From the NCBI GenBank assembly GCA_910588965.1, contig CAJUSO010000043.1, positions 1 to 29,473 of the forward strand: 29,473 nt of DNA. The letters run 5' to 3'. This document shows, one piece after another, positions 7,136 to 14,784 of the stretch (position 1 is the stretch's first letter; every line of letters begins with the position of its first letter). Made by a program: the position numbers and the translations under genes. The notes beneath the pieces are model-generated. The model did not search any database and had not been told where the DNA came from. It worked only from the letters and a program-made list of their open reading frames with translations. The stretch comes from an uncultured Lachnospiraceae bacterium. Its GTDB lineage: Bacteria; Bacillota; Clostridia; Lachnospirales; Lachnospiraceae.

Positions 7136-9523
7136 ATGTCTGATTCAACTACATGCCTGGAAAAGCAGCCCTTGTCAGATGAGCTTCTGAACAAGATGGA
7201 TGCCTACTGGAGGGCTGCCAATTACCTTTCCGCAGGCCAGCTTTATTTATTGGATAACCCACTGTTAAAGGAGCCCCTGACCATGGACCATGTGAAGAAG
7301 AAAATCGTGGGCCATTGGGGGACAGTCCCAGGGCAGAATTTTATCTATGTCCACTGTAACCGCGTCATCAAGCGCTACGACCTGGATATGATTTACCTTT
7401 CCGGCCCTGGGCATGGCGGAAACTTCATGATTGCCAATACCTATATGGAAGGGACTTACAGCAAGGTTTACCCAAATATCAGCCAGGATGAGGAAGGCAT
7501 GAAGAAAATGTTCAAACAGTTTTCCTTCCCAGGCGGCGTTCCAAGCCACTGTGCGCCAGAGACGCCAGGGTCTATCAACGAAGGCGGCGAGCTGGGTTAT
7601 TCCATTGCCCATGCTTTTGGCGCTGTATTGGATAACCCGGATCTGATTGCGGTTGCCGTTGTCGGCGACGGTGAGGCTGAAACCGGCCCGCTTGCTACTT
7701 CCTGGCATTCCAATAAGTTTTTAAACCCGATTACGGACGGCGCCGTTTTGCCAATTATGCATTTGAACGGCTACAAGATTAGCAACCCTACCATCTTCTC
7801 ACGTATTTCCCATGAGGAAACCGAAAGCTTCTTTAAGGGCTGCGGCTGGAAGCCTTACTTCGTGGAAGGCGACGAGCCCATGGAGATGCATCGGAAAATG
7901 GCAGAGGCCATGGATCAGGCCATTGAGGAAATCAAAGCCATCCAGAGCCATGCCCGCACAGAAAATGACCCGGAACGGCCAGTTTGGCCAATGATTGTGC
8001 TGCGCACGCCGAAGGGCTGGACAGGGCCGAAGTTCGTAGACGGGCAGCAGATTGAAGGCACCTTCCGTGCCCATCAAGTACCTATGTCCATGGAGAAGCC
8101 AGAACATCTAGACCAGCTGAAGGAATGGTTAGAAAGCTACCGCCCAGAGGAGCTTTTTGACGACAATGGCCGCCTGATTCCTGAACTGGAGGAGCTTGCA
8201 CCAAAGGGGAACGCCCGCATGGGCGACAACCCGCATGCAAACGGCGGCCTGCTGCTTAAGGATTTGCGCCTGCCTGACTTCCGTGCCTATGGCATTGAAG
8301 TAGAAGCTGGGCGCACCAAGGCGCAGGACATGATTGAACTTGGCGGCTATATCCGCGATATCTTCAAGCTGAACAAAGAAAACCGCAACTTCCGTATCTT
8401 CGGGCCGGATGAGACTATGTCCAACCGCCTGTACCATGCATTTGAGGAAGAGAACCGCGACTGGAACGCAGAAATGTTAGACAATGACGACTGCCTGGCA
8501 AGGGACGGCCGCATCATGGACAGCATGCTTAGCGAGCATATGTGCGAAGGCTGGCTGGAAGGCTACCTGCTGACTGGCCGCCATGGCTTTTTTGCAAGCT
8601 ATGAAGCATTTATCCGTATCGTGGATTCCATGGCGGCACAGCATGCAAAATGGCTGAAGGTAACAAACCAGCTTTCCTGGAGGCAGCCAATCGCTTCCCT
8701 GAACTTTATCCTGACCTCCAATGTATGGCAGCAGGACCACAACGGGTTCACCCACCAGGATCCCGGATTCCTGGACCACATCACCAATAAGAAGGCAGAT
8801 GTTGTACGCATGTACCTCCCGCCAGACACCAACTGCCTGTTATCCTGCTTTGACCACTGCATCAAGAGCAAGAACTATGTAAACGCTATTGTAGCTTCCA
8901 AGCACCCCAGCTGCCAATGGCTGACCATGGAGCAGGCCGTAAAGCACTGCACCCAGGGTATCAGTATCTGGGATTGGGCAAGCAGCGACAAAGGCGACGA
9001 GCCAGATGTCGTTATGGTAAGCTGCGGCGATACGCCGACTTTAGAAACTATGGCAGCCGTTACTATCCTGCGGGATGAGATGCCGGAGTTAAAGGTCCGC
9101 GTAATTAACGTCGTTGACCTGTTTAAGCTGGAATCCGATGCAAAACATCCCCATGGCTTAAGCGATAGGGAATATGATATGCTGTTCACTAAGGATAAGC
9201 CGATTATCTTTGCATTCCACGGCTACCCAACCTTAATCCATGAGCTGACCTATAACCGCCGCAACCGCAACCTTTCCGTGCATGGCTACCTGGAGGAAGG
9301 CACGATTACCACTCCGTTTGACATGCGCGTCCAGAACCAGATTGACCGTTTCAACCTGGTAAAAGACGCTATCATGCACCTGCCGCAGCTGGGCAATAAG
9401 GGAGCACATCTGGTTCAGAAGATGAACAACAAGCTTATTGAGCACAAGCAGTATATCACAGAGTACGGACAGGATTTGGAAGAAATCCGCAACTGGGTAT
9501 GGACAACGCCAGAAGGGGAATAA
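7136..9523 (+). CDS. xfp: Phosphoketolase (xylulose-5-phosphate/fructose-6-phosphate)
   Basis: 795 aa, the normal length for the family. It is a cytosolic thiamine-diphosphate enzyme splitting xylulose-5-P (and often fructose-6-P) with phosphate into acetyl-P plus glyceraldehyde-3-P or erythrose-4-P. Diagnostic segments are PGHGG (residues 91-95), GGVPSHCAPETPGSINEGG (133-151) and the ThDP/Mg motif GDGEAETG (177-184). The ATG is preceded by AAAGGAGAG. It is monocistronic, with its own promoter and a downstream hairpin. No acetate kinase or transketolase gene is adjacent. It gives a bifid-type shunt for pentoses producing acetyl phosphate. Confidence 0.97.
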   Translation: MSDSTTCLEKQPLSDELLNKMDAYWRAANYLSAGQLYLLDNPLLKEPLTMDHVKKKIVGHWGTVPGQNFIYVHCNRVIKRYDLDMIYLSGPGHGGNFMIANTYMEGTYSKVYPNISQDEEGMKKMFKQFSFPGGVPSHCAPETPGSINEGGELGYSIAHAFGAVLDNPDLIAVAVVGDGEAETGPLATSWHSNKFLNPITDGAVLPIMHLNGYKISNPTIFSRISHEETESFFKGCGWKPYFVEGDEPMEMHRKMAEAMDQAIEEIKAIQSHARTENDPERPVWPMIVLRTPKGWTGPKFVDGQQIEGTFRAHQVPMSMEKPEHLDQLKEWLESYRPEELFDDNGRLIPELEELAPKGNARMGDNPHANGGLLLKDLRLPDFRAYGIEVEAGRTKAQDMIELGGYIRDIFKLNKENRNFRIFGPDETMSNRLYHAFEEENRDWNAEMLDNDDCLARDGRIMDSMLSEHMCEGWLEGYLLTGRHGFFASYEAFIRIVDSMAAQHAKWLKVTNQLSWRQPIASLNFILTSNVWQQDHNGFTHQDPGFLDHITNKKADVVRMYLPPDTNCLLSCFDHCIKSKNYVNAIVASKHPSCQWLTMEQAVKHCTQGISIWDWASSDKGDEPDVVMVSCGDTPTLETMAAVTILRDEMPELKVRVINVVDLFKLESDAKHPHGLSDREYDMLFTKDKPIIFAFHGYPTLIHELTYNRRNRNLSVHGYLEEGTITTPFDMRVQNQIDRFNLVKDAIMHLPQLGNKGAHLVQKMNNKLIEHKQYITEYGQDLEEIRNWVWTTPEGE

Positions 9524-9562
9524 ACCCTGGCATTTCCTACATATAATCCCACGGCAAAAGAG

Positions 9563-9592
9563 GGGCAGCGCCTGTATCGGAAGGCGCTGCCC
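9563..9592 (+). terminator. Stem-loop after xfp
   Basis: GGGCAGCGCC (9563-9572) pairs perfectly with GGCGCTGCCC (9583-9592), 40 bp after the xfp stop. The following bases (TTGCC) give only a poor U-tract, so termination may be imperfect. The rest of the 298-bp gap before the MerR-type gene holds only its promoter. Confidence 0.6.
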
Positions 9593-9765
9593 TTGCCTAT
9601 CCAAGGATGCTCCCAGAACACCCGCTGGCTATAGAATGCCTGCCAGAAAGGATTTGTTATAGCCTAAAATGCAGCAACCGGAAAACAGGGTTTGGGCCTG
9701 CGGCTATGGAAACCATATACAGGCAAATAGGACAGAACCCGTCCGAAATTGCCTAACTTGACCTA

Positions 9766-9796
9766 TTGACCCTGACGCAACGTGATAGTTTAAAAT
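9766..9796 (+). promoter_or_regulatory. MerR-type promoter with 19-bp spacer
   Basis: TTGACC (9766-9771) and TAAAAT (9791-9796) are separated by 19 bp, the elongated spacer typical of promoters controlled by MerR-family proteins. The spacer carries the imperfect dyad TGACG-CAA-CGTGA. A second TTGACC lies 8 bp upstream (9758-9763). The promoter directly precedes the MerR-family gene, so autoregulation is likely. Confidence 0.75.
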
Positions 9797-9821
9797 GGGA
9801 TTACACGGGAGGGACAGCATT

Positions 9822-10547
9822 ATGCGAACAGTAAAAGAAGTCAGCAAAATCACAGGTGTTAGCGTGCGCACACTACATTACTATGATGCAATCGGGCTTT
9901 TGAAACCTACAAAAGTAACGGATGCAGGCTACCGGATGTATGACGGTACAGCACTTAGCCGTTTGCAGCATATTCTATTGTTCCGTGAATTACAGTTCCC
10001 CTTAAAAGAAATCAAAGTGATTCTAGACAGCCCTAATTTTGACCCGTCAGAAGCAATTTCCCAGCAAATCGGGCTGTTGGAATTACAGTATAAGCACATC
10101 GGGGAGCTTCTTGCATTTGCCCGTGAAATACAAAGCAAAGGAGTAACAACAATGGATTTCCATGTTTTTGACAAGGACGAAATTGAACTGTACAAGGAAG
10201 AAGCCTTAGCAAAATGGGGCGGCACAAAAGCATATCAAGAGTACAGGCGAAAGGATATTGCCCAAAAGGAAGGCAGTGATAGCAAGACCGCAAGCGGGCT
10301 AATGGCAATTTTCTCAGAATTAGGAGGGCTGAAACACCTAACCCCTGATTCCGATGTTGTACAAAAGAAAATCCGAGCATTACAGAAATTTATATCCGAT
10401 AACTACTATGTATGTACCAATGAAATCCTTCAAGGATTGGGGCAAATGTATGTAGATGATGAACGTTTCCAGAAAAATATTGACAGGGCAGGCGGGGACG
10501 GTACGGCTGAATTTGCCCATCAGGCCATTTCTGTGTATTGTTCTTAG
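9822..10547 (+). CDS. MerR-family regulator with TipAS-type effector domain
   Basis: About 241 aa. The N-terminal MerR helix-turn-helix starts at once (VKEVSKITGVSVRTLHYYD, about residues 3-21) and is followed by a helical dimerisation region. From about residue 115 to the end it matches the TipAS antibiotic-recognition type (helical, ending GTAEFAHQAISVYC). TipAL-like proteins sense thiopeptides or other drugs and activate their own promoter and efflux genes. The ATG at 9822 is favoured by GGGAGGG 8 bp upstream; the in-frame ATG at 9795 overlaps the -10 box and cannot be used from this promoter. Codon use is visibly more AT-rich than xfp, suggesting a different history. No exporter lies next to it. 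Confidence 0.88.
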   Translation: MRTVKEVSKITGVSVRTLHYYDAIGLLKPTKVTDAGYRMYDGTALSRLQHILLFRELQFPLKEIKVILDSPNFDPSEAISQQIGLLELQYKHIGELLAFAREIQSKGVTTMDFHVFDKDEIELYKEEALAKWGGTKAYQEYRRKDIAQKEGSDSKTASGLMAIFSELGGLKHLTPDSDVVQKKIRALQKFISDNYYVCTNEILQGLGQMYVDDERFQKNIDRAGGDGTAEFAHQAISVYCS

Positions 10548-10743
10548 GAACAAAGCGGGCAAGCCCGCTTCAACTCCCCTATCCCCTCAATCTTGAGGGG
10601 CACGCTTTGAGGCGCCGGGCGCAATTGTGAAGCAATCTTTTACCTAGTGTGCGGGTGCGCATCCCCTGGAGGGTTTTATCTTATAGGAAAGCCATGGACT
10701 TTCCTGCTTTACAGCAACATGGCCTCTCTTATAAGATGAAAAA
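10548..10743 (+). repeat. Dispersed structured repeat, copy A
   Basis: This is one of three related copies in the window. It starts with GAACAAAGCGG directly after the MerR-gene stop and contains the conserved core GAAGCAATCTTTTACCT (10629-10645). It ends in a long stem with arms ATCTTATA (10678-10685) and TATAAGAT (10730-10737) that encloses GCCATG/CATGGC (10691-10696, 10718-10723). The hairpin ATTGT-GAA-GCAAT lies at 10624-10636. Copy A carries an extra left module with two perfect 8-bp stems: AAGCGGGC/GCCCGCTT and CCCCTCAA/TTGAGGGG. It fills the gap between the convergent MerR-type and HD-Pnk genes. An apparent minus-strand frame through it is not a gene. Confidence 0.85.
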
Positions 10744-10755
10744 GCCCTTGCAGGC
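10739..10755 (-). terminator. Weak terminator-like hairpin at the right edge of copy A
   Basis: On the minus strand, GCC-TGCAAG-GGC (10755-10744) is followed by TTTTTC, where repeat copy A begins. It lies 65 bp after the HD-Pnk gene stop. The stem is short, so the call rests on the T-tract and on the same arrangement at copies B and C. Confidence 0.4.
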
Positions 10756-10819
10756 ATTACCATAAAACGCAAAACAATGGGATTCAATCCGTTGGCTCTC
10801 TTTTGTATCAAAAACGGTT

Positions 10820-11989
10820 TTACATGCAAAGCCACTCCACCCGGTGCGCCTCAAAGCATTCTGGCAGGGCCAGATACCCCAGCATCCTGCGGATTACCTG
10901 CTCTGGGACAGCGCTAGGCCTCCCTTGGTTCCGCCTCATCTGTTCCTCCCAGCCAGTTTCCAGATATACCACCCTGACAGAGGCATGGTAATCCGTAAAC
11001 AATTTCACTAATTTCCCCCGGATAAGCGGCGTCAGGTTCGTGGCGTTCCAGACAAACGGCCTTTTGTCCCGCAGATAAGTTTTTGCCAGCTGCCGCGCTG
11101 CATTCACGACCGCCCCCTGTTCTTCTGTGGGCGATACCTTCATCTGTTTCCTCAACCCATCCAGGGAAACCACAGGAAGCCCGCTGCACTGCTCCTGGAT
11201 CCATGTATCTTTGCCTGTCCCGGGCAATCCTGCCATCAGAACCACTTCCCCCCAGGTATCATCATACAATTCCTGCCCAGGAAGAATGCCGCGCCCTTCC
11301 AGATATGCATATTTGGAAAATGCATTGGGAAACCTTAACGGGCCTCTTAGGCAGCCCGCCTCTTCCGCCTGGATCCTGCACAATTCCACAGTTTCCAAGG
11401 AACAATCCATGGAACCATAAATACGCCCCCGCATGTCTGCCCGGACGAGAAGGCAGAGCAGCTCAACGGAGAAATCTGCAGCCAGCTCCCCGTTGGATGC
11501 AACCTGGATTAAGCGGCGTTCAGGGCTTGCCTGGCTGAAAATATGAGGCGGGACAGAATGGTAACGGATTAGGCTGCATACCGTTTCGCGGAACTCCTGT
11601 AAATCCTTCCGCCCGCAGAAGCCGCACTCCAGCCAGAGAAACTCCCTTGCCATCCGGGAGCCCACTACTGTGTGGCTGGGCGACACCCATTCCCCCTCTT
11701 CCAGACGGGTACATGGGATTTTCCCAATATCGTGCAGCAATGCCGCCACAAACAATTCCTCCTGCCTGCGGCGCCCTAAGCGCCGGTATTCTTCTGACGA
11801 CACCAACTCCCCGCATACCATCTTCGTATGGGTCCAGACATCCCCTTCCCCATGCCAAGCCGGATTCTGCCTGGTCTCTTTCATTTTCACAACCATGGGG
11901 GAAAGCCTAGATTCTTCCACCAGCCCCCAATCAATGTTCCATTCCGGCGCCTTAGGCACCAGACAAAGCAGCCTGCTGCATTTTTCCAT
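10820..11989 (-). CDS. HD-domain/P-loop polynucleotide kinase (HD-Pnk type)
   Basis: About 389 aa, two domains. The N-terminal HD phosphohydrolase carries H46, H54, HD at 86-87, H106 and H144 in the order expected for a metal site. The C-terminal P-loop kinase has Walker A GLPGTGKDT (254-262), D277 in VSLDGLRKQ, and NATNLTPLIR (315-324), a segment typical of polynucleotide 5'-kinases. This matches the HD-Pnk architecture known from Runella slithyformis, a bifunctional end-healing enzyme: the HD part removes 2',3' phosphates and the kinase phosphorylates 5'-OH ends. GAGGGG precedes the ATG at 11989; a GTG at 11998 would overlap the ligase stop. It lies immediately downstream of an RNA-ligase-like gene, giving healing plus sealing. 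Activity is inferred. Confidence 0.85.
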   Translation of the reverse strand: MEKCSRLLCLVPKAPEWNIDWGLVEESRLSPMVVKMKETRQNPAWHGEGDVWTHTKMVCGELVSSEEYRRLGRRRQEELFVAALLHDIGKIPCTRLEEGEWVSPSHTVVGSRMAREFLWLECGFCGRKDLQEFRETVCSLIRYHSVPPHIFSQASPERRLIQVASNGELAADFSVELLCLLVRADMRGRIYGSMDCSLETVELCRIQAEEAGCLRGPLRFPNAFSKYAYLEGRGILPGQELYDDTWGEVVLMAGLPGTGKDTWIQEQCSGLPVVSLDGLRKQMKVSPTEEQGAVVNAARQLAKTYLRDKRPFVWNATNLTPLIRGKLVKLFTDYHASVRVVYLETGWEEQMRRNQGRPSAVPEQVIRRMLGYLALPECFEAHRVEWLCM

Positions 11990-11994
11990 CTTCC

Positions 11995-12795
11995 TCACCC
12001 CTCAAACAACCGGTCTATAGGCACTGCCAGCTGGTTCGGTACGATAGGCCTATCCAGCCAGTGCGTATCCGAAACCAGGATCTGCTGCAGGAAAGAAGCC
12101 CTGACATATTTCAGCCTGGCCGCCACCTGCCCGCCTTCCTCTAGCTTAAGATACAAGCCTTCCATCATGGCAGAAGCGTCTGTTTCTGCACACTGCTGGC
12201 CTGCATCCAGATGCAATTCCAAAGACAGCTCCCGCAGGCGCCCCAAATGCCCTTCTGAAATAAAATTTGAAGGCCCTATAAACCCTAACAGCTGCTGCCG
12301 ATCCAAAAATTCCCCCTCAGCCAATACCGGGACAGATACAACCGGCAGCTGTTCCGTCAGCTTCCGCCTGGATGGGGTATCCAGGAAAATCCCCTGCACC
12401 CGGTCATAGATATCAAATTCTAAGAAATAATGGGGCAACGCATCATAAAATACCGTATGCTTGGCATACATCCATTCCCCATACAGGATATACCGGCCTC
12501 CCAAGACCTGATAAAACGCATCCCTGTGCACATTCGCCCATTGCTTCATCAAGTTAAAATGCCGTTCCCGGTATCCGCCGGACAGATAGTGGCCGCGGCT
12601 CTGTAGGAACAACTCCCCTTCCTTGGAAAAAGATATGGCTGAATTTGCCCCATCACATTTCTCCTCCACCACAAGATGCCTGCCTGCAATCTCAGAAAAG
12701 CGGATTTGGGATAAATCCTCATCCCCCGGCTGGAGGCGGGAGCCTTCCAAATGCGGCGTCCTCGGGTATTTTAAAATCGTTGGCTCTTCTCTCAT
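11995..12795 (-). CDS. ATP-dependent RNA ligase-like protein (Rnl2-like nucleotidyltransferase)
   Basis: 266 aa. Covalent nucleotidyltransferase motifs appear in order: motif I KCDG with the predicted AMP-accepting K46, R67 in QSRGH, E107 in YGEWMY, FLEFDIYD (124-131), motif IV EGLYLK (212-217) and motif V LKY (K229). The compact size, with no OB-fold or BRCT tail, fits Rnl2-type RNA ligases rather than replicative DNA ligases. The ATG at 12795 is chosen because AAAGGGAGG lies just upstream and the family starts near here; a start at 12942 would lie upstream of the promoter -10 box. It ends 5 bp before the HD-Pnk start, so the two are co-translated. Its role would be sealing RNA nicks after end healing. 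The DNA or RNA preference is not proven. Confidence 0.85.
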   Translation of the reverse strand: MREEPTILKYPRTPHLEGSRLQPGDEDLSQIRFSEIAGRHLVVEEKCDGANSAISFSKEGELFLQSRGHYLSGGYRERHFNLMKQWANVHRDAFYQVLGGRYILYGEWMYAKHTVFYDALPHYFLEFDIYDRVQGIFLDTPSRRKLTEQLPVVSVPVLAEGEFLDRQQLLGFIGPSNFISEGHLGRLRELSLELHLDAGQQCAETDASAMMEGLYLKLEEGGQVAARLKYVRASFLQQILVSDTHWLDRPIVPNQLAVPIDRLFEG

Positions 12796-12867
12796 TGTTT
12801 CCCTCCCTTTCCATCTTGCCTCTCCCCCAAAAACCTCGGCAAAACCTAGCGGAACGATATTTTCTTT

Positions 12868-12896
12868 ATTATATCTTTCTCGCTTTTCTTTTGCAA
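12868..12896 (-). promoter_or_regulatory. Promoter of the RNA-repair pair
   Basis: On the minus strand, TTGCAA (12896-12891) and TATAAT (12873-12868) have a 17-bp spacer. The predicted leader before the ligase ATG is about 65 nt. This gives the two-gene cassette its own housekeeping-type promoter, divergent from the ABC transporter. Confidence 0.75.
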
Positions 12897-13050
12897 GGAA
12901 AGATTGGGGCAAGAAAACACTTTTTATATATTCCCTTTCCAACCCCTATACAAGGGATACGGATAACAAAAGAACCGTCCCCTGGCGTTTTAAGCAATTA
13001 CAATAAAATTTCTGTTTCACCTTACACGCCTGGCAGATTCTTTCATACAT

Positions 13051-13056
13051 TATAAT
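13051..13056 (+). promoter_or_regulatory. Putative -10 box of the ABC transporter operon
   Basis: TATAAT lies 23 bp before the ATG at 13080. No convincing -35 hexamer is found at the right distance. I see no recognisable riboswitch in the region upstream. Confidence 0.45.
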
Positions 13057-13079
13057 AAGCATTTTGCAAGGAGGACTTC

Positions 13080-13847
13080 ATGGAACAATTAATGGATATC
13101 AGCCATGTAAGTTATTCTTATCATACCATGCAAGGCGAGACGCCTGCTTTATCCAATATAAATTTTACGGTCCATAAGGGAGATTTCCTGGCAATCGTGG
13201 GGCCAAGCGGATGCGGCAAATCCACCCTCCTGTCGCTTTTGGCAGGCCTGCTGGAGCCGGAACGCGGCTCCATTTTCCTTTATGGGCAAAAAGTGTCGCA
13301 AAAAGGAAACCGCACTATCGGGTACATGCTGCAGCATGACCATCTCTTTGAATGGCGCACCGTAGAAAAAAATGTCCTCTTGGGGTTAGAAATCCAAAAA
13401 AAACTGACCCCAGAGAGGAAAGAGGATGTCCTAGGCATGCTTAAGACGTATGGGCTCTATAAGTTCAAGGATGCCCGTCCTTCCCAGCTATCCGGCGGCA
13501 TGCGCCAGCGGGCCGCTTTAATCCGCACCCTTGCCCTCAAGCCTGAAATACTGCTCCTAGACGAGCCTTTTTCCGCCTTGGATTACCAGACCCGGCTCAC
13601 AGTAGGGGACGATATTGGGTCAATCATCAAAAAAGAGGGGAAAACTGCCATCCTCGTCACCCATGACTTATCAGAGGCTATCAGCCTGGGGACACAGGTT
13701 ATCGTGCTGGGCAAACGGCCCGCAGGGATTAAGGCTATTATCCCTATCCAATTCCCAGAGAGCGCCAGCGCCCTGGAACGGCGGAATTCACCAGAATTTA
13801 AAGATTATTTTAATAAAATTTGGAAGGAGCTGAATGAAAATGAATGA
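13080..13847 (+). CDS. ABC transporter ATP-binding protein (SsuB/TauB/NrtD type)
   Basis: 255 aa. Walker A GPSGCGKST (41-49), Q-loop Q85, signature LSGGM (137-141), Walker B ILLLDEP (157-163) and switch H195 are all intact. The sequence class is that of nitrate/sulfonate/taurine-type importers, which includes aliphatic sulfonate, taurine, pyrimidine-precursor and riboflavin-type systems. AAGGAGG precedes the ATG. The permease gene overlaps its end by 14 bp. No substrate-binding protein gene is present in the neighbourhood, so the ligand cannot be inferred and the binding protein must be encoded elsewhere or shared. Confidence 0.93.
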   Translation: MEQLMDISHVSYSYHTMQGETPALSNINFTVHKGDFLAIVGPSGCGKSTLLSLLAGLLEPERGSIFLYGQKVSQKGNRTIGYMLQHDHLFEWRTVEKNVLLGLEIQKKLTPERKEDVLGMLKTYGLYKFKDARPSQLSGGMRQRAALIRTLALKPEILLLDEPFSALDYQTRLTVGDDIGSIIKKEGKTAILVTHDLSEAISLGTQVIVLGKRPAGIKAIIPIQFPESASALERRNSPEFKDYFNKIWKELNENE

Positions 13848-14640
13848 TGTTTCCATTGCCCAACAGAATTTCCTGCTTTCCCAGAAAAAGCATAGGCGCG
13901 TTGTCCGCACCGGGCGGCTGTGCCTTTTCCTTCTGTTCTTAATCCTATGGGAGGGAGCCGCGCAGGCAGGGGCGATTGATTCCTTTATCTTCAGCAGCCC
14001 TTCCAAAGCGGCCCTATGTGCCTATGGGATGCTTTTGGATTATAGCCTGTTTACACACATTGGGGTTACGCTGTTTGAGACAATCGCAAGCTTTGGCTTC
14101 GTTATCCTTTTTACCGTCATCATAACGGTCGCCCTTTGGTATAACAGACGCCTTTCTGAAACACTGGAGCCATACCTGGTTGTTTTGAACAGCCTGCCGA
14201 AATCTGCCCTGGCGCCTCTTCTTATCGTATGGTTAGGGGCAAACTATACCACCATTATCCTGACTGGGGTTTCCGTAGCTATTTTCGGTTCCATCTTAAG
14301 CCTTTATACCAGCTTCCAGTCTGTGGATGCCGAAAAGGTGAAGCTTATCTACACCCTAGGGGGCCGGAAATCCCATGTGCTTGCCAAGGTAATCCTCCCA
14401 GCCAGCATCCCTTCCCTGTTCTCTATTATGAAGGTAAATATCGGGCTCTGCCTTGTAGGGGTAATCATCGGCGAATTTATCGCATCCCGGCAAGGGCTGG
14501 GGTATCTGATTATTTATGGGAGCCAAGTCTTTAAATTGGATTGGGTCATTATGTCCATAGCCATTTTATGCATCCTTGCCTGCGGCCTGTATGGGCTTAT
14601 CAGCGGACTAGAAAAAAGATACTTGAAGAAATTCTCCTGA
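13834..14640 (+). CDS. ABC transporter permease (SsuC-like)
   Basis: 268 aa, a BPD_transp_1-type permease with about six membrane segments after a basic N-terminus. The EAA-like coupling loop is visible around residues 160-185 (VDAEKVKLIYTLGG followed by LPASIPSLF). It pairs with the ATPase just upstream; the overlap (start at 13834 or the in-frame ATG at 13840, 10 bp after AAGGAG) implies tight coupling. Together they form the membrane part of a taurine/nitrate-type importer. The usual third gene, a periplasmic-type lipoprotein, is missing downstream. Confidence 0.92.
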   Translation: MKMNDVSIAQQNFLLSQKKHRRVVRTGRLCLFLLFLILWEGAAQAGAIDSFIFSSPSKAALCAYGMLLDYSLFTHIGVTLFETIASFGFVILFTVIITVALWYNRRLSETLEPYLVVLNSLPKSALAPLLIVWLGANYTTIILTGVSVAIFGSILSLYTSFQSVDAEKVKLIYTLGGRKSHVLAKVILPASIPSLFSIMKVNIGLCLVGVIIGEFIASRQGLGYLIIYGSQVFKLDWVIMSIAILCILACGLYGLISGLEKRYLKKFS

Positions 14641-14696
14641 TTTTATATCCATTGGGCGGTTCCACGTAAAAGGGCTGTGCCTGGTAAAGCCTTCTT

Positions 14697-14732
14697 CTGC
14701 TCTTGCCCTCTGGCAGCAAAGGGCAGAAGCAG
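14697..14732. terminator. Stem-loop between the convergent ABC and PPTase genes
   Basis: CTGCTCTTGCCCT (14697-14709) can pair with AGGGCAGAAGCAG (14720-14732) with two weak positions. It sits between convergent genes and may stop transcription from either side, but there is no T-tract. Confidence 0.4.
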
Positions 14733-14784
14733 CTGCCCAAAAAGGATTGCCCTATCTAAGCGCCGGGGACAGGGAATGCCAGAA

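Noticed and set aside
10644..10835. Minus-strand open frame of 63 codons over repeat copy A
   Set aside because: Same repeat-derived peptide as in copy B, with no ribosome site, and it overlaps the HD-Pnk gene end.
12796..13079. TPP or other riboswitch before the ABC transporter
   Set aside because: I looked for conserved riboswitch cores such as CTGAGA/ACCTGA and found none. The interval is explained by two divergent promoters and leaders.
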